Assembly (NCBI RefSeq): GCF_028858725.1
Contig: NC_084765.1
Coordinates: forward strand, 9,875,501 to 9,939,500
DNA from: Colius striatus
Lineage: Eukaryota > Chordata > Aves > Coliiformes > Coliidae
Length of the DNA: 64,000 nt
Direction: 5' to 3'
Numbering within the stretch: the stretch's first letter is position 1; each line of letters opens with the position of its first letter. Under the pieces are notes generated by a model. It saw only the letters and a list, made by a program, of their open reading frames with translations, did not search any database and was not told the DNA's origin. Positions 12,895 to 26,746 of this stretch are shown here, one piece after another. A program made the translations under genes and the position numbers.

Positions 12895-15800
12895 GCCTTG
12901 TACATCTGCAAATTTGTCAACAGGGCAGCTGGCATCCCTCCACACTTCCTGCTCCTGCATATCCAGAGTCTGAAATATCAGATTTCAGCTGGCGAAGGAG
13001 GAGCCTGAACACACCAAGAGCAAAACCACTTTGAACTCTCTGGAATGGTAACAGCAGCACTTGAGGAGAAAACAAAGCCTGGGCACAAGTGTGTTTTCAC
13101 AACAGCTGAAATGAAGACATCTAACAACTGCCACATTCCCAGGGGAAATCCTGATGAGCAAAAACTTAGTTCATCGGCGTGTTGTATGATTGCTCCATGC
13201 TGTTCACAGAACTGGTATTTCTTTCAAGTGCCCTTCATAGGTTAATCAAAATTCATACACGAGACTGATCTGTGAAACTCTGCATAACTGAAAAGTCTTC
13301 TTTTGCCATTCAACCTTCCTGATTTGAAAGCACTTCTATCTGCATACAAAGTGCCTCTGTTAGCAATATTGCACCTGTGCAATTTCTTCATGAGCAGCAA
13401 TTATGCTGCTCCTTCAAGATACACATCATATGCATCAAGGTATGCACTCATTCACCAACATACTGTTTAACAATGTATAAGCTAAAGACTAAAAAGCATT
13501 TTCAGTATTAAAAAAGTAAACTTTAAATAAACCATGTGAATCCTGTGAAGTAATTTTGAGTAATACTTCCTGATGATCTAAGGATCACTGTTTGGCCTTT
13601 CACTGTCACCCACACAGACAAATTGTTATCAAACACTAAACAAAAGTTTAGATACACATGAATAATTTATACTAAATGTCAATAAACATGCAGTCACTAA
13701 CAGACTCTTTCAGAGTATGTTTCACTGTGAAACTTTACAGATGAAACTTCCTTGTTGTAAGAAAAAGTTCTATGTTGGAAGCAGGTTTCAGTCTTTAATT
13801 AATTTAATGAAATGGCTGCTCTCCTTCATGAGGCCAGTTCCTTTTCTTATCAACTACTCCAGGCAGCGATAGAGTAGGATTTTGTTTAGTGTATAGAAGT
13901 AGGAATTTTAGCCAACACATACATTTCACTGTGCACTCATGGAGAAAAAGCTTATAAGTACTTTTTTACTTCACAGTATACCCACATTTTGGAAAATTGC
14001 CCACTCTTGCCCTCTGTTTTGTTTCAAACGTTCGTCTACAAAGCATCAATAAGCATCTTAAACCAAACTAATGTCTGCATGTCATTATAAAAGTGTAGGC
14101 ATTTGCCTGGAGGCAAAAGACGCCAAAATATTGCTAGCATTTACTGTTAGTTATATTTCACATTTTCCTTTTTAGTGAGGGTTTTCTTACAGCCCTTTGT
14201 TTCAGGTTTTTGTTCTCCCTGCCCTTGGTACTGTAGATAGCACCATTTTCACCCTCGCAGCTCTAGCCAAAGAAAGTCAGCTGAGAAGAAAGCATCTCCC
14301 AAGGCCTGGCTGGGCTGTATACTAGCACTTTTGTGGACAAATATGCAAAGTTTAATGGAGTCAGTGGAAAGATTCCCACTGGCTTTGGATAGCTTTGGAT
14401 CCAGCTATAAATTAGGAAAGTTTAATTTCAGCTGCATTACTTGTCTGCAATATTTTTTTTCCAGTGCTAACGGCATGGCTCTTCTTTAAACAATGACACA
14501 ACTGCTCTTTTCAGTCAAATGATCAGTTTGTTAGTAAGTTACACTGTGATATGACCAGATAGGGATCCTAAGATTGCTGCTAATTGGAGAGGGGAAAAAA
14601 TGACACTACAAATCATTGACTTCAAGGTAATTTTACAGCACCCTATTATGCTTTATATTCAGCATGTGGCAAAATACCATTCTGAAATGGGAGAGTAGCT
14701 GTTATCCCACCTTTCCAGAAGAATAAAGTGAAGACAAATCACAGACCTGGGAAAAACTAGCAAAATTACTGGAAAACATGTCTAAGTTGACCTAATTTAA
14801 CAGTGACAGAAGCAGTTTTAGTGCAGGAATTCCTAGCTCCCGTGTCTATTTCCTTGCCCTCTCTGTATGTATGACCGATGACATATACATACTGTCTCAC
14901 AGAAAGAAGCACATAGGAAACACAGTAAATCAGGATTTTGCCAGTTTAACAAGGATAAATTTAAAGAAATATTTGGTCTTGGAATCAAAAACATAGGCCT
15001 TGAAAACAAAAGGAGAGCTACCAAGGCAGTTTATTTTGAAGTTTAGAAGTGATTACTGTGTCTACACACTTATCTGAGTAAGATAAAGATATAAAAGAAA
15101 TATTGTTAAGTCCTTAAAGTTGTTTTGTTGGTTTTTTTTTTTCCATTAGGAAATGTTGGTCTCATAAACTGACAACATCTATACAGTGATGTCTCAATAG
15201 ACTTTGCTTTCTGAGAAACGATTTTCCCTCAGAACGTTTTCTATTTATAAACCCCTTTAAGCCTTTTGCAGTATGTTTCCTTTTCAGACATACCACTCAA
15301 TCACCAGAAAATGACTCAGCCAATCAGTCCAGGCCCTTCCCAAACACAGGACTCAGAACTAGTGAGAAAGTTATGAGCATGCTCAAAACTTGACTGGTGA
15401 CTCAAAATACTGTTTAAACTGATTCTTTTTTTTTTTTTCCCAGATCAGGAATGTATCAGAAATTGTTCACTTTCATTGGAAGCATTTAGGTACTTGCTCA
15501 GCAAGAATAAGACTTTTGCTCATTTGTTCACTCTGAAATGCTTTCAATTTCTGTAATTACTCTACCACAATATTATAGCTCAGAAGCAAACAGGCTTATG
15601 GCTGAGATTTCTAATATGGATAATTCTCCTGCTGCTCTACTTTGGTCTGAGGTAACTATTGTTATGAAGAAATGCTTGATCTTTTCAGCTTGCATAAGAA
15701 ACTATCTTGGAAACAGACATAACTGGCTAAAATTGTCCTTTTCAACTTACTTATTTACTAACTCATTGCAAACTTTTCAGCTCTAGAATACAGGATACGT

Positions 15801-17757
15801 TATTATGTTTTCTATGCACAAAAAGGAATGTTGCTTAAATATTCATCCATTAACATCTGGTATATTGATCTGAAAAAAACCCAGAGGTGGGATTGGAATA
15901 CTGGAACCAACCTCAATTCTCCTTTCAAGAGCAGAAGCATTATCAAAAACTAAGGACAGAGTTTCATCCTGAAACATTTACTTGTGCTTAACTACTCTCT
16001 GCATGATTCATAATGAAAGCAATGACAGAATTTCTTCTATGCTCCACAGTAAAAGAAGAGCAGGAGTATTTCCTTTTGTTCAGATGTAAAAGCATCAGCT
16101 TTCTGGCACTTCAACCTTTTAGCTTAAAGACAGTCCCACCAGCATGTGTTCTGCTAATCCATATGCACCAAACTCCCAAAATATTCCTGACACTTTGAAA
16201 TCCCCTTAGGGACACAATCGAGAAATAAATCTCAGATCTGTAACACCTTAGAAGTAGTACCATAGAAATAACAGAATTTGCATTACAAAGGACACGGTTT
16301 TGTTTCAAGGACTCCAAGTCTCACCCTGTTTTGCAGCTGTGGATGTTGTGGCTCAAGGAAATAACTTGCTCAAGGTGCAAGTGAACTGTCAGGCTGAGAA
16401 CAGAACTGGCATATGGTTTCAGCTTTCACCCTCACAGTCTATCCACCAAACACTCGCCTTCATCATTTTCAGTGGTGGTCAGGGAGAAGCAAGCTACAGA
16501 GATTATGACCAAGTAACATCATTTACTCAAAATCCATCTTTTAGATAACAGCTTCATTTCTGCCATTGTTTCAGGCACTTAGCAAACATGAGGCAGAAGG
16601 AATAATCACAGTTTGAGACTTTGGGCTATTGAGCAGAAGAATACCCATGATCTACATCAAGAATATTTTGCTCATTTGATGTCTATTTCAATTATTTTCT
16701 GAGAGAAAAAACAGTCTTTCTTAATCCCAGTGGTTTCTTTCAGGCAGAGTTTTAAAATGGGTTTTAAGCGACAGTGGAATGTGTTAAACATCTACACACA
16801 ACAGAGGACTTTTGAAATGAAACCTATTTCATATTAACAAAGCTAGCTTCATATTGAGAGTCGATATGTCATTTATGAGTATATGACAATATATGCCCCC
16901 ATCCTGAACTGACCTGATTCCATGCCAAAAGTGGTCGGAAAAATAAGAATGTCGTACCGCCTGACAGACAATGTCATTCTGATAAAAGTCCGAGGTCACA
17001 TTCCAATGCTATCATTGCTGGCTTTTCATCTGCAGAAGCTGCTCTCTCACTTTCACAGCCAGCAGTACAGCAAAGTGGCTCAAAAGCAGATGAAAAACAT
17101 ACTAAAGACTAACTACCATGGAAACACTAGGAGAAAATGAAAATACTAGCACGTTTTCACCTACAAATGCAGGTTCAAATCTGTTAACATTTCTTTCTGC
17201 TCTAAGAAGTTCTGTTCAAAGTATCTACCTTTCTACAGCACTACAGGTTTACCGTGGGTGCAGCACTTAAAAAAACCTTTGTATCTTCAAAATACCATGC
17301 TTCTCCTGTCTCTGAATGGCATTTCAGGTTCCATATTTCTCTGCCTCTGATATCAACTGATATTATTATGGTAATAATGAAGCTATTTGTCAACACTGTA
17401 AAATCTATACATGCTTTGCTAACTCTTAACTGTTAATCAGGGTAAAAAATAAGTTTCTTAGGTAAGGTATGCCTATTTTCCCTCTTTCTTTCTGAGCCAA
17501 AGTTCTTTCAATCGGTCCTATATGGGACAAGGTAACCTCGACTTCTGAAATACTAACATTTTTATAGCTCTACATTATGCCTATATTTACCGGGAGAGGA
17601 AAGAGAGATGGGTCTGCAATGTCATCAGAAGTGTTCCTGCTGACCCAGGGAAAGTACATCTGACCTGTAGCTGCAAGAAGTTTTGATTTAAAATTTTGTT
17701 TTAAAATAGATTTGGACAAGTGCCTAAGTCTGAATGCCTGGGGCAGTGTTCTGCAAC

Positions 17758-17808
17758 AGAGAGGAAAGAGAGAAAGAAGAGGGAAAGAAGAGGGAAGGAG
17801 GGAGAAAA
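17758..17808. repeat. Polypurine (GA-rich) tract
   Basis: About 50 bases made almost only of A and G, with repeating GAAAGAG and AGGGAA blocks. This is low-complexity sequence that could adopt non-B DNA structure. Confidence 0.7.
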
Positions 17809-20800
17809 TCAGATTAAAAAGAAAACTCTCCAAGTAAACATAGGTGAAATAATTAAACAGAGACCCTGGCAAACTCCTGTTCCTTTAAAGCTATTAGGAA
17901 ACAAGGATTTGAAAACACATGCAAGTCAGCCAAAGTACAATTAAACAGTTCAACAATGTACCTTTTATTTAAGAAAAAGTTATTATGCAAATGCATTTTT
18001 TTAGATTAGATGGAGTGAAATCAGACGTACACGGTACAGAACAAAAAGCAAACTAATACCAGGCACCAGTATTACTGCCAAGGCCCCTGTTTGTACTGTG
18101 TTCTTAAACAACTCCTTCACTATCGTCTGTGGGGGGTAACTTGCTTAGTTTCTGTTTTCCACTGTTCCCCCTGCAAGACGGAGCAAATTAAGAAACACAA
18201 AAAACTGCTATTGATATATATCCTGTCAGATAGAACAATAAAACCAGACACCCACCAAAGAGTCATAGATCAGTTGGCCTGTGGTTAATAAATGCTCAAC
18301 AAGCAACAATCTATCAATTACACCAGATATTGTTCCAAAAGCAGCACCAGTGCCACAGGCTCAGAGGCTTTTACTTAGGTAGTAAACTGGGAAACTTGTC
18401 ACCATAGGCTGCTGTTTTACTCAGGAGGGAGAGAAGACTTCCCAAAGTGACAAGTCAGATTGAAGCTTCTTCCCTAACTTGGCCTTGAAAAGCCTCACTA
18501 ACCCCAGAACTCTGTCTCCTAACCTGAAGGGATGCAGCACATGAGCGCATTTTGGCACATAAAGTCCACAAGACTAACAGCCATTTAGCTTCATCCCACT
18601 TCCACTGACTTCAGTGATGCAGGATCAAATATGCATCTGACTGATGAGAAAATAACAATTTCACACAACAAATTATAACTATCTTCTTCAAGCTTTTTCA
18701 GGAAGTGCTCACATGACAAAAAGGTAAGGCTGTAGATAGCATAGATTAAGCGATTTCTAAAGTCGGTTACGTCTCAGTGGTAGGAGTTACTACTCCCCGA
18801 GATGCAGCACCTCATCTGACAATAATGCCACTGTCCTGCAAAGTAAATGGATAATCTTGACTCTCACTTTTTACTGAAACTGAGCATTAAAGCACTCAAA
18901 GTATTGGCCTACTGTAAAAGCATTTACTACTTCACTGCTTCTGATAAACTTGTTTGTGAATGATGTGCATGTGGAATAAAAAATAACAGGACTGGAGCCA
19001 TGTCTTCTACTGTTTCAACATATACCTTTGATAGCAGAGGTTATTAAAGATTAGAAGGGAAACAGGATTCAAAGGGAGGAATTTTACCATCATTTCCCTT
19101 GACGTCCTGCCTATCACAGACTGTTGATTTTCAGCTATATTCTTTCAGCTTGCATTATAGTACCCATTTTAGAAATATGTCAGTCTTTTTATTAAAGAGT
19201 CTCAAGTATTACAGAAGCTTCTGCATGCCATAGAAGATCATACCAAGAACTAGCTTGCCTCAGAATAAAAAACCTGTTGCTGCAGGTTATTTGTGGCTTG
19301 AATGTATCTAGTTTCTGCTTCCAAATTTAGAGTGTTTCTTCTACTTGATTATGGAACTGACAGTCACCTTTCCTTTACTTGTGGGCTGTGATAAACACTA
19401 TCTCTTGGATTAAACAAATAAATTAGCCTTTGTTAGACTCTTCCTCTTATAAGCGCTGGTTGTTAATATTCAAACACATATTACTCAAGTGATCAATGCC
19501 TAATCAAGCTTTGCATCACTCAATGCCAAGAGTCAATAACAGAATAACATGACTTGAAAGTTTAAAATTTTTATAAAGTTCCACTCTCAAGATACTGACT
19601 TTAATAAAACCTTTTCTTAGCAGTGTCTGAGCAGGAAGTTTGGCAGGAATCACAGCAACCCAGTCTGCAGTAAATAAAGGTGTGGGTAAGTTTCAAAACA
19701 CCTTGGATGGTGAGGGGGTCAAAGTCTAGCACTCTTCTGCAAATGGTAAAAAGAAAATGTTCAAATGCTTGAAATACTGTTCCCAAATGGGAAGATTCAA
19801 AAATAACATGACAGTCTGGATCCAAAAGGTTACAGTAGCTGAAAAGTAATTCCATATAAAGAAAAAAAATGAAATTGGTAAATTCAGTAAGTGGTTATAT
19901 TTAGAAGGCCTTAGTGCCAATTTTTGATTGGTAATGAATTTTTGCCAGCCTTCCTCCTTCTAAAGAAAAATAATATCAAACAGGCAGCTTTTTAGTCATG
20001 AGAAACAAGCACAAAGGTGGCTAAGACTTAACAGAAAAAAATAGTGGACGGCTGGCTGCACTGGGTCATACATAGTAGCTATGCAAGGGATCAAACCCTG
20101 ATATTGTGGGTTTCTATGGCAGAGTTAGAGCGACTGGAAGAAAATTTCACTCCCAGAGCTGACCCCTTTGATTCTCAGACAGCAAGTCCATTGCAGTTTA
20201 TATTCTGAAAGCTTTTTCTGAGCTAAGTGGCGTTCTTGACCCACTTGTTCTTGTTGGTGTTCTTGACAGGTTTTGCTTCTATACTTTCTCTGTACAGAGT
20301 GATTGAAAGGATTAGAAGTCACTACAGTTGTTCAGATGGAAGAAGACTCCTCATCTTGGGACAAGTATTCTTCTTGTCGCAGACACTGCTGAGCAATCTG
20401 CCAGAATTAGTAATGCATATTGAACAAAATCCATTGTGAAGAAAGCCATTTGTAAAACAAACAAATAAAACAGCTGTGATTACACACAGGACATGACAGA
20501 TTTTTTTTCTCCACAAACCAACGTAACAGACCTGTGTTAGCTGGAGATCCTAAATTTAAACCAAGTAGCATCAGGTTTTAGATATGCACCAAAACCACCT
20601 ATATCTCAATATTTATTTGGACTTTTGGATCTGTAGATGCATTTGAAAGGAAGAAAGATGCTTATGGAGAGCAGATGTACTGAGTTTTAATCCCAGTTCC
20701 TGTCTGGGTAAACTTGGCTTCTTCTCTCATCTTTCAACAGGATGTGAAACTAGTTAGAAATGTTTCCTTTCTGTGAGGAAGATCTTACTCATGTGATTAC

Positions 20801-21440
20801 TGAGTTAAGAGGCACAGATTAATGACTGTAAAGTGCTTTGAAATCTGGAGATGAAAGGTATTATGCAAGGATGATGATTTTATACTATTTAATATCAGTT
20901 TGTCACATAATGAGAAAGGAAGTACCTTAAGCTAGACACTCAGATCTGGAAAGGGAGCTTGTACTATGGCTGCAAAAAATTTCCCATATCCATGTGGCAT
21001 AGCTACATCACCTTCTTTACCACGAAAGAGAAGTGAAAACTCTTTTACCCTCGCATTCTAAGGCAAAAGTAACTTGTGCTTGTGATGGATGCAAAACTGC
21101 TTGGATGGAACAGCCATGTAACACATAACAGGACTATCACCGTATCAAACAAGACCATATAATTTCTATATTCCTAGGATAAACTGCAAACCATGTGAGG
21201 AAAAAGCCATACTTTTTTATTTTTTACATAAAGTCTTCCAGTCTAGCACGTTCCCTGCTTTTACCAGGCCTCTGGTAAAAAGGACACAAAAAAAGGACTC
21301 ACCACTGAATTTACTGTTTTCTTTTCCTACTGTTCAATCACGTGATTCACATTTCAGCAATACTCCACAGACATTCAGGGCACCCCTCTCCCATTGTAGG
21401 TCACTATATATCTCCTGCCAGCTGGTAAAAGAAAAAAGCC

Positions 21441-21502
21441 AAATTTCTTCCTGTATCATTTCCCCAGTTCTGCTTGCCAGAACTGGGAAAAAAAGAGGAA
21501 AT
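21441..21502. other. Imperfect long hairpin around a perfect 10-bp stem
   Basis: The core CCCAGTTCTG at 21463-21472, a loop of CTTGC and CAGAACTGGG at 21478-21487 pair perfectly. Outside the core, AAATTTC near 21441 can pair with GAAATTT near 21502, with internal loops between, giving a foldback of about 60 nt. No transcript evidence can be read from sequence, so a structured RNA is only a possibility. Confidence 0.45.
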
Positions 21503-23511
21503 TTCTCCTGACACAGGCAGAAGGCAGAGAAATAAAATGAAAGGATACAAAGGAATGTTGTAAAAGGACAGGTTATTTCTGTACCAGCAGTGGGAGGAAG
21601 TTTGTAATGTTTTTGTCCTTCATTATTTACAAAAGCCTGATATATACAAGCTGCTGAAATGCTATGAAGTGTATTTCTACTCTGGTAATGCTGCTCTCTC
21701 TAAAGAAAGGCTTAGTCCCCTGTAGAGCTCTAGGCATGGCAGAGTCACTGGGACAGGGCCATGGCAGGCTGCCTAATACGCCTATGTCACTGCAGCAGGT
21801 AACCCATTCATCTCAGACAGAGGCTAGCAAAAAATATGTTTCTCCATGACAGAGCCTTGCACACTGTATAAGTAAATACATCTCTTTGTGTATGGCCACA
21901 TACAGGAAATATTTATGCTGCTAAGCATTTGGATTATGAAAGCATAAATAAAGAGAAGGCTACTGGAGCCACTGTTAACTATCAGAATCATACAAGCCTA
22001 AGCATGGTGAGATACACTACAGAGTGTGCACTGCTTTATCACATGCTGCAGATGTGTCAATACGCGAATACTGAGCTGTGCTTTTAGGAAAACTGCATCT
22101 TCAGTAAGCACTGGCAGCATCTTAATCCCTTTAGTATGGCTCTGACACACTGATCACCAAAATCTAGGGCAGGCCTCTGAAGTAGTTGGATCAGGCTCTA
22201 ATACTCCTTTAGATCATAATCCCACAAAGATTTAACATTTACAAATAACTTTATCATGTGAGTAGTTAAATGGGATGTTGGAGGATCAGGGTCAGAACTG
22301 GAACATTCAACAAATTCCAGCTTTGGTTGTGTCTGTCAAGGATACACGAGAAATAAGGAAAAGGTTAGAGTAGCTTCTGATAGAACCTCATGCTTAACAT
22401 TTGAGGCTTTATATATCAGCTTAAATTCACACACAGCAAGCTCTATCAGCTTCAAAAGATTTTAATCAGCATGCAAAGCTAAATACATGTGCAAAAGATA
22501 AGGACCTAGGCTGTAGCAGTCTTTTTTCCAACACATATATTCCACAGTCTGCTGTGACCCAATGCCTATTTTAGAGTTCTTCTCCATCTGTTCCTAAGCC
22601 ATCTGGGTTTTTTTAACCTTCATCCTTGAAATCATCAGAGAGGACACCTACCTAGATACCTCAGAGTACAAGTGCTGTGAGACTTACCCGTAATGACAAC
22701 CACCACCAAGATAAGGTTAGAAATAGGAGAGCTGAAAGAGAGAAGCTACTCTTTAATTTAAAAGTTAAGCAATGAGTGTTTACAGCCCTCAGCTGAGCTA
22801 GGCTACCCTGCCTTTGCTACCTCAAAAATTTTGGCTGTGGATTTGGCCTTTAACCTTCTGTGTAAAGGACTGGAACTGTGATTTGAGGGAAAACAGTTGC
22901 ATTTCTTCAACAAGTTTTGTATGGTGTTGCAGGGAGGAGCAGAATCTGAGCAGAAAATGATGTGTCAATCAAAATACATTCTAAAACATCAGGCAGACTA
23001 TAGTTGTGTCAGGTGAGAAGTATTTTCTCAGTCACTGCTAGGGTTGACATTGGATAATTTTAAAAGACTATCTAATTTACATGAGCATTTGTACCCGAGG
23101 ATCTGCTACAGCCTGCTGTGTTTGGTGTTTGTCATTTAGAAAGCCTATGCCCTGTTGCTTACATATCTTCTCTCCCAGAGACAAAACCATATAATATTTT
23201 AGGTATAAACACCTCAGAAAAATGAAAAGTGATGTGAAAACAAAAAAGGAGGAAAACAACTATTTAGACCTGGCATCTGGTTTACTCAATTCATACATAG
23301 TGTGCCAGTTATTACTTGTATATTTTACTTTTACATGATGAATAAAATAAGACCAGAAAAAAACTAACAATGATTACAGTTCAGCATATAGTTAAGATTC
23401 AGATAATATTGGAAGAAAACCTGAGCAAGACCAGAGTGCAAATGGTAAATTCAGAAATCCCAGCCTATTTGAAAATTATGTGTAAGTACTGGAATACTGA
23501 ACAGTGCAAGT

Positions 23512-23545
23512 ACTCCAACCCCTACCACTCTATGATTCGATGATA
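23512..23545 (+). mobile_element. CR1 3' tail remnant
   Basis: A 34-bp match to the extreme 3' end of CR1 retrotransposons: CCAACCCCTACC followed by CTCTATGATTCGATGAT, a diverged form of the (ATTCTATGA)n terminus seen intact at 25985-26010. CR1 copies are commonly 5'-truncated, and this one is almost all tail. Confidence 0.65.
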
Positions 23546-25489
23546 AAGGAACAATCATTAGTGTTGGCAAGAATCCAGTTCTGTGCAGAATCTGACTTTT
23601 ATTTCTAAACTTTTATTTCTATTTTATAAATCACACATAAAACCGCTTTCATTGGTAACAAAAACCTTTGGTATGAATGTTTCTCTGGAATTATCACTTC
23701 CTATTGCCCTCTACAGCTAATTTCTAAAAGTTGCATAATGGGTCAACTCTTTTTTTAAAAGCTGCAGTGATATGATGCCTGTAAAACTGAGGTTATGAAA
23801 TGCATGCTGTTTTACAACAGCATGTCTCTGCTATCAGAAAGTAGCTTCCACAGCAAATTCACAGCTAAATATGTCTTCTCTACTCCTATATTGATTTCAC
23901 TCCTGATAAACAAATAAAAGTCTCCCTCTATCATTACAGGATGTCTGCTGCAAAATTAAAGGTTTTGAACAAACTTTTACTTGAAATTAATTTATTAAAA
24001 GCATTAATCTCAAGGTCTTGAAAAGCTACACAAGTCAGAAATACAGTAGCAGTCTCTAAAAATGTCATAACATAATAAAAGAATTGCATTTTTACATAAC
24101 ACTGTTAGAGTTCATCAAGATCCCAAATGTGCTTAACTCCTTGCAGACTGAAGGCTTTTTCTAACATTTTAAACTGGTTTCTAAAATTTAGTTTAGATTA
24201 AAAAAAAAAAATCAATGTACTAATTAAAGGACCTTTCTATACTTTCTGACTCAAGAATGGTAGCAAAGGAGATGCTACCATTATTTACTACAAAAAACAC
24301 TGTGTTCATCGGGTTAGGACAGGAAATTTGAAAGCTAATGCACTTGCTTAAAACAAAGGTGAGAGGGTACAAAAATAGGTGCCTGTTTTGAAGCCATATG
24401 AGAGATTGATAAGAAAAAATATCCCTCCAAACAAAACTATGAAATGTGGAGTGGGTTTTTTTTCCAATTCTACATCTAATAACAATTTTTACCTTACAAA
24501 GGTTCTTTCAATCCTATTTTTTCTAGTTATTTCCCAGAACTAAAGACCACTAAGTAGTCCAGATAATCCTGGTTTAGAAAGACCAGAGATCATCTGGCCA
24601 CTCCATAAAAATAGATTTCATTTTATAGTAATTGGCTAAATTATTAGTCACATTTGTAGATGTGTTGAAAACTACCCTGTGCCTAAGATAGCTCAGTCAG
24701 TAACTGTGACTAAATAGTCAATAAATTCCAGATCTGAAATTCTCCAGTAAAGAAATCCCATCCTGCTGCTTATCTGCGAGTAAACAACAAACAACCCTGT
24801 ATGAAACATCACTCACCTCAAGCATTCTCTAAAGTCATGGCTCAGAAGGTTTTTTAAAAAAATATATGCTTTTAATTTACTTTTCACATACAACTGAGCA
24901 TGTTATTATGTGCTTTTCTGCAGCCACAAGAGTGATACGTAAGCTATTTTTACGTTTATTTTAAGGGAAGAAAAAACCAGGAGCTGAAGCTCAACAAAAA
25001 CCACAAAAAATCACGACATCCATGATATTGTGAAATCTAGTGGTGAGACAGACGGAAAAATGAAGTGATACGTGGCATTGAGAATCTGCAGTTAAACAGA
25101 CCTATCTACCAATTTGAATATGCATGATAAAAGGGCTCAGAAGGAATTAAGGTAAGACAGGCAGGCAGTCCTGACAGATCAAAAGGAAAAAGAAAACAAT
25201 TTACTTGCTAGAAGGAAAAGTCAAACCTCATTTAATCAAACACCCAGGAGAAAAGGCAGCATGTACATAGCTTGAGAAATTCCATCAACGGAATGATCTA
25301 TCCTCTTGATTTCATCAAATGGTAAATGACTATACATACAAATAAGAACAATCAGCTGCATTCTGTTCTTAGTTGTAGTCATGCAACCCAGGTGTGAGCA
25401 ACAAGAGCTTCACCAGTAGTTGCTTTTTTACCTGTCTGCATTCAAACATGCTCATTGTCTATATGGATGTAAAACATGGTAGGATTTGT
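23546..25489. other. Intergenic noncoding region
   Basis: About 1.9 kb of AT-rich DNA with no gene, RNA or transposon that I can support. It contains an A-run near 24200-24211. Confidence 0.6.
23803..23824. other. Perfect inverted repeat, 9-bp arms, 4-nt loop
   Basis: CATGCTGTT at 23803-23811, loop TTAC, then AACAGCATG at 23816-23824. A short stem of this size is expected a few times by chance in this much DNA. Confidence 0.5.
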
Positions 25490-26010
25490 CCTGTACTTCT
25501 TTCCTTGCTGCATCTGGAGTACTGTGTCCAGTTCTGGGCTCTTCAGCTCAAGAGGGACAAAGAACTTCTGGAGAGAGTCCAGCGCAGGGCCACCAAGATG
25601 ATCAGGGGACTGGAGCATCTTATGAGGAAAGGCTGCAGGAACTAGTGCTGTTTAGTCTGGAGGAGACTGAGGGGAGATCTTATTAACATTTATGAATATC
25701 TAAAGGGTGGGTGTCAGGAGGTTGGGACATCCCTTTTTTCTGTAGTAGCTAGCAACAGGACAAGGGGTAATGGGATGAAGCTGGAACACAAAAAGAACAC
25801 ATAAGAAAAAACTATTTCACCGTGAGGGTGAGGGAGCAGTGGCACAGGCTGCCCAGAGGGGTTGTGGAGTCTCCTTCCTTGGAGGTCTTCAAGACCCACC
25901 TGGACATGTTCCTACGTGACTTGATATAGGTGACCCTGCTTCTGCAGGGGGGTTGGACTAGATGATCTCTAAAGGTTGTTTCCAACCCCTACCATTCTAT
26001 GATTCTATGA
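25490..26010 (+). mobile_element. CR1 non-LTR retrotransposon, 5'-truncated, + strand
   Basis: This is the 3' end of a CR1 LINE. The left part still encodes, in broken frames, the C-terminus of the CR1 reverse transcriptase ORF: residues like [19 protein letters not shown], then [16 protein letters not shown]. It is followed by the 3' UTR and the characteristic end CCAACCCCTACC with tandem ATTCTATGA at 25985-26010. The homology begins abruptly near 25490, the usual result of incomplete target-primed reverse transcription. Frameshifts show it is dead. Orientation is opposite to the other large CR1 copies in the window. Confidence 0.92.
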
Positions 26011-26716
26011 TCTCGGGCCATTCTAATAAGATAGATTCAAGGTACTGTGGAGGCAAGAACCACTGATCCCTTGAGGATTTTAAATGCACTGCCCACTCTC
26101 CTGAAGAAATGCTGTAAAATTAAGCTGTAATTGCCCAGCCAGTACGAACAGGGTGTAGTCCAGCTCCCTCCTCACATGTAGCCTCCATCCACTACAGAGA
26201 GATTTCACAAGAGCAAGTAGGGGCAGAGTGCAGCCACTGTTTTTCAAAACATTTGCAGAGTGGTTGGATATAATGCTTTGAAGAGGACTTAATTTTCTTA
26301 ATCAGTCTGAGTAAATCATTAGCCTCCACAGTTGCATAGGGAATACTGCAGGAGATTTCATGAGGTATACTTTAGCAGAGCAAAACAACACAAAGTCATA
26401 CTTGCTGGATACCTGATCTCAGAACAGAGCAAGCTGTTCCTCTAATATTTCTGCTACACAGTGTATTGTTAAATACCACAGACTATACAGAAATTTTTTC
26501 TTGACAATATAATTAATATCCTTTCTCATATAATAATTTTACTATAAATCAGCATATTGAACTACCTTCATCCCTGAAGCCAAATTAAGGAATCATTTTG
26601 ACAAGTGAAAATGTGGAAAAGTGGAAATGTTAAGCAGATGCCTTTGGAGCGAGGTTCTTCTCAGTGTTCACTCAGCACTTCACATTTCCTCGCTCTCTTT
26701 TAGTGACCAAAGATCT

Positions 26717-26746
26717 GAATATTATGGTCTGGAATATTATGGTCTG
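26717..26746. repeat. 15-bp tandem duplication
   Basis: GAATATTATGGTCTG occurs twice head-to-tail without mismatch (26717-26731 and 26732-26746). Confidence 0.85.

Larger units (their letters stand above)
5741..23511. other. Intergenic noncoding region
   Basis: About 17.8 kb of AT-rich DNA with no coding exon, RNA gene or transposon that I can identify on either strand. Open frames are short (at most about 100 codons) and unlike known proteins. It holds short simple repeats at 6673, 11628, 12879 and 17758, several hairpins, and motif clusters described among the findings (E-boxes near 9894-9957, SOX-like inverted sites at 10255, TGACTCAGC sites at 10797, 12482 and 15312). Old, diverged repeats may be hidden here; they need profile searches to see. 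Confidence 0.6.

Noticed and set aside
17160..17190. GGTTCAAATCT-like sequence resembling a tRNA T-arm
   Set aside because: No A-box lies at the right distance and no cloverleaf can be drawn.
24575..24605. AGACCAGAGATCATCTGGCC as a possible CR1 fragment
   Set aside because: Only about 12 bases agree with CR1 3' sequence, and no tail or neighbouring homology supports it.
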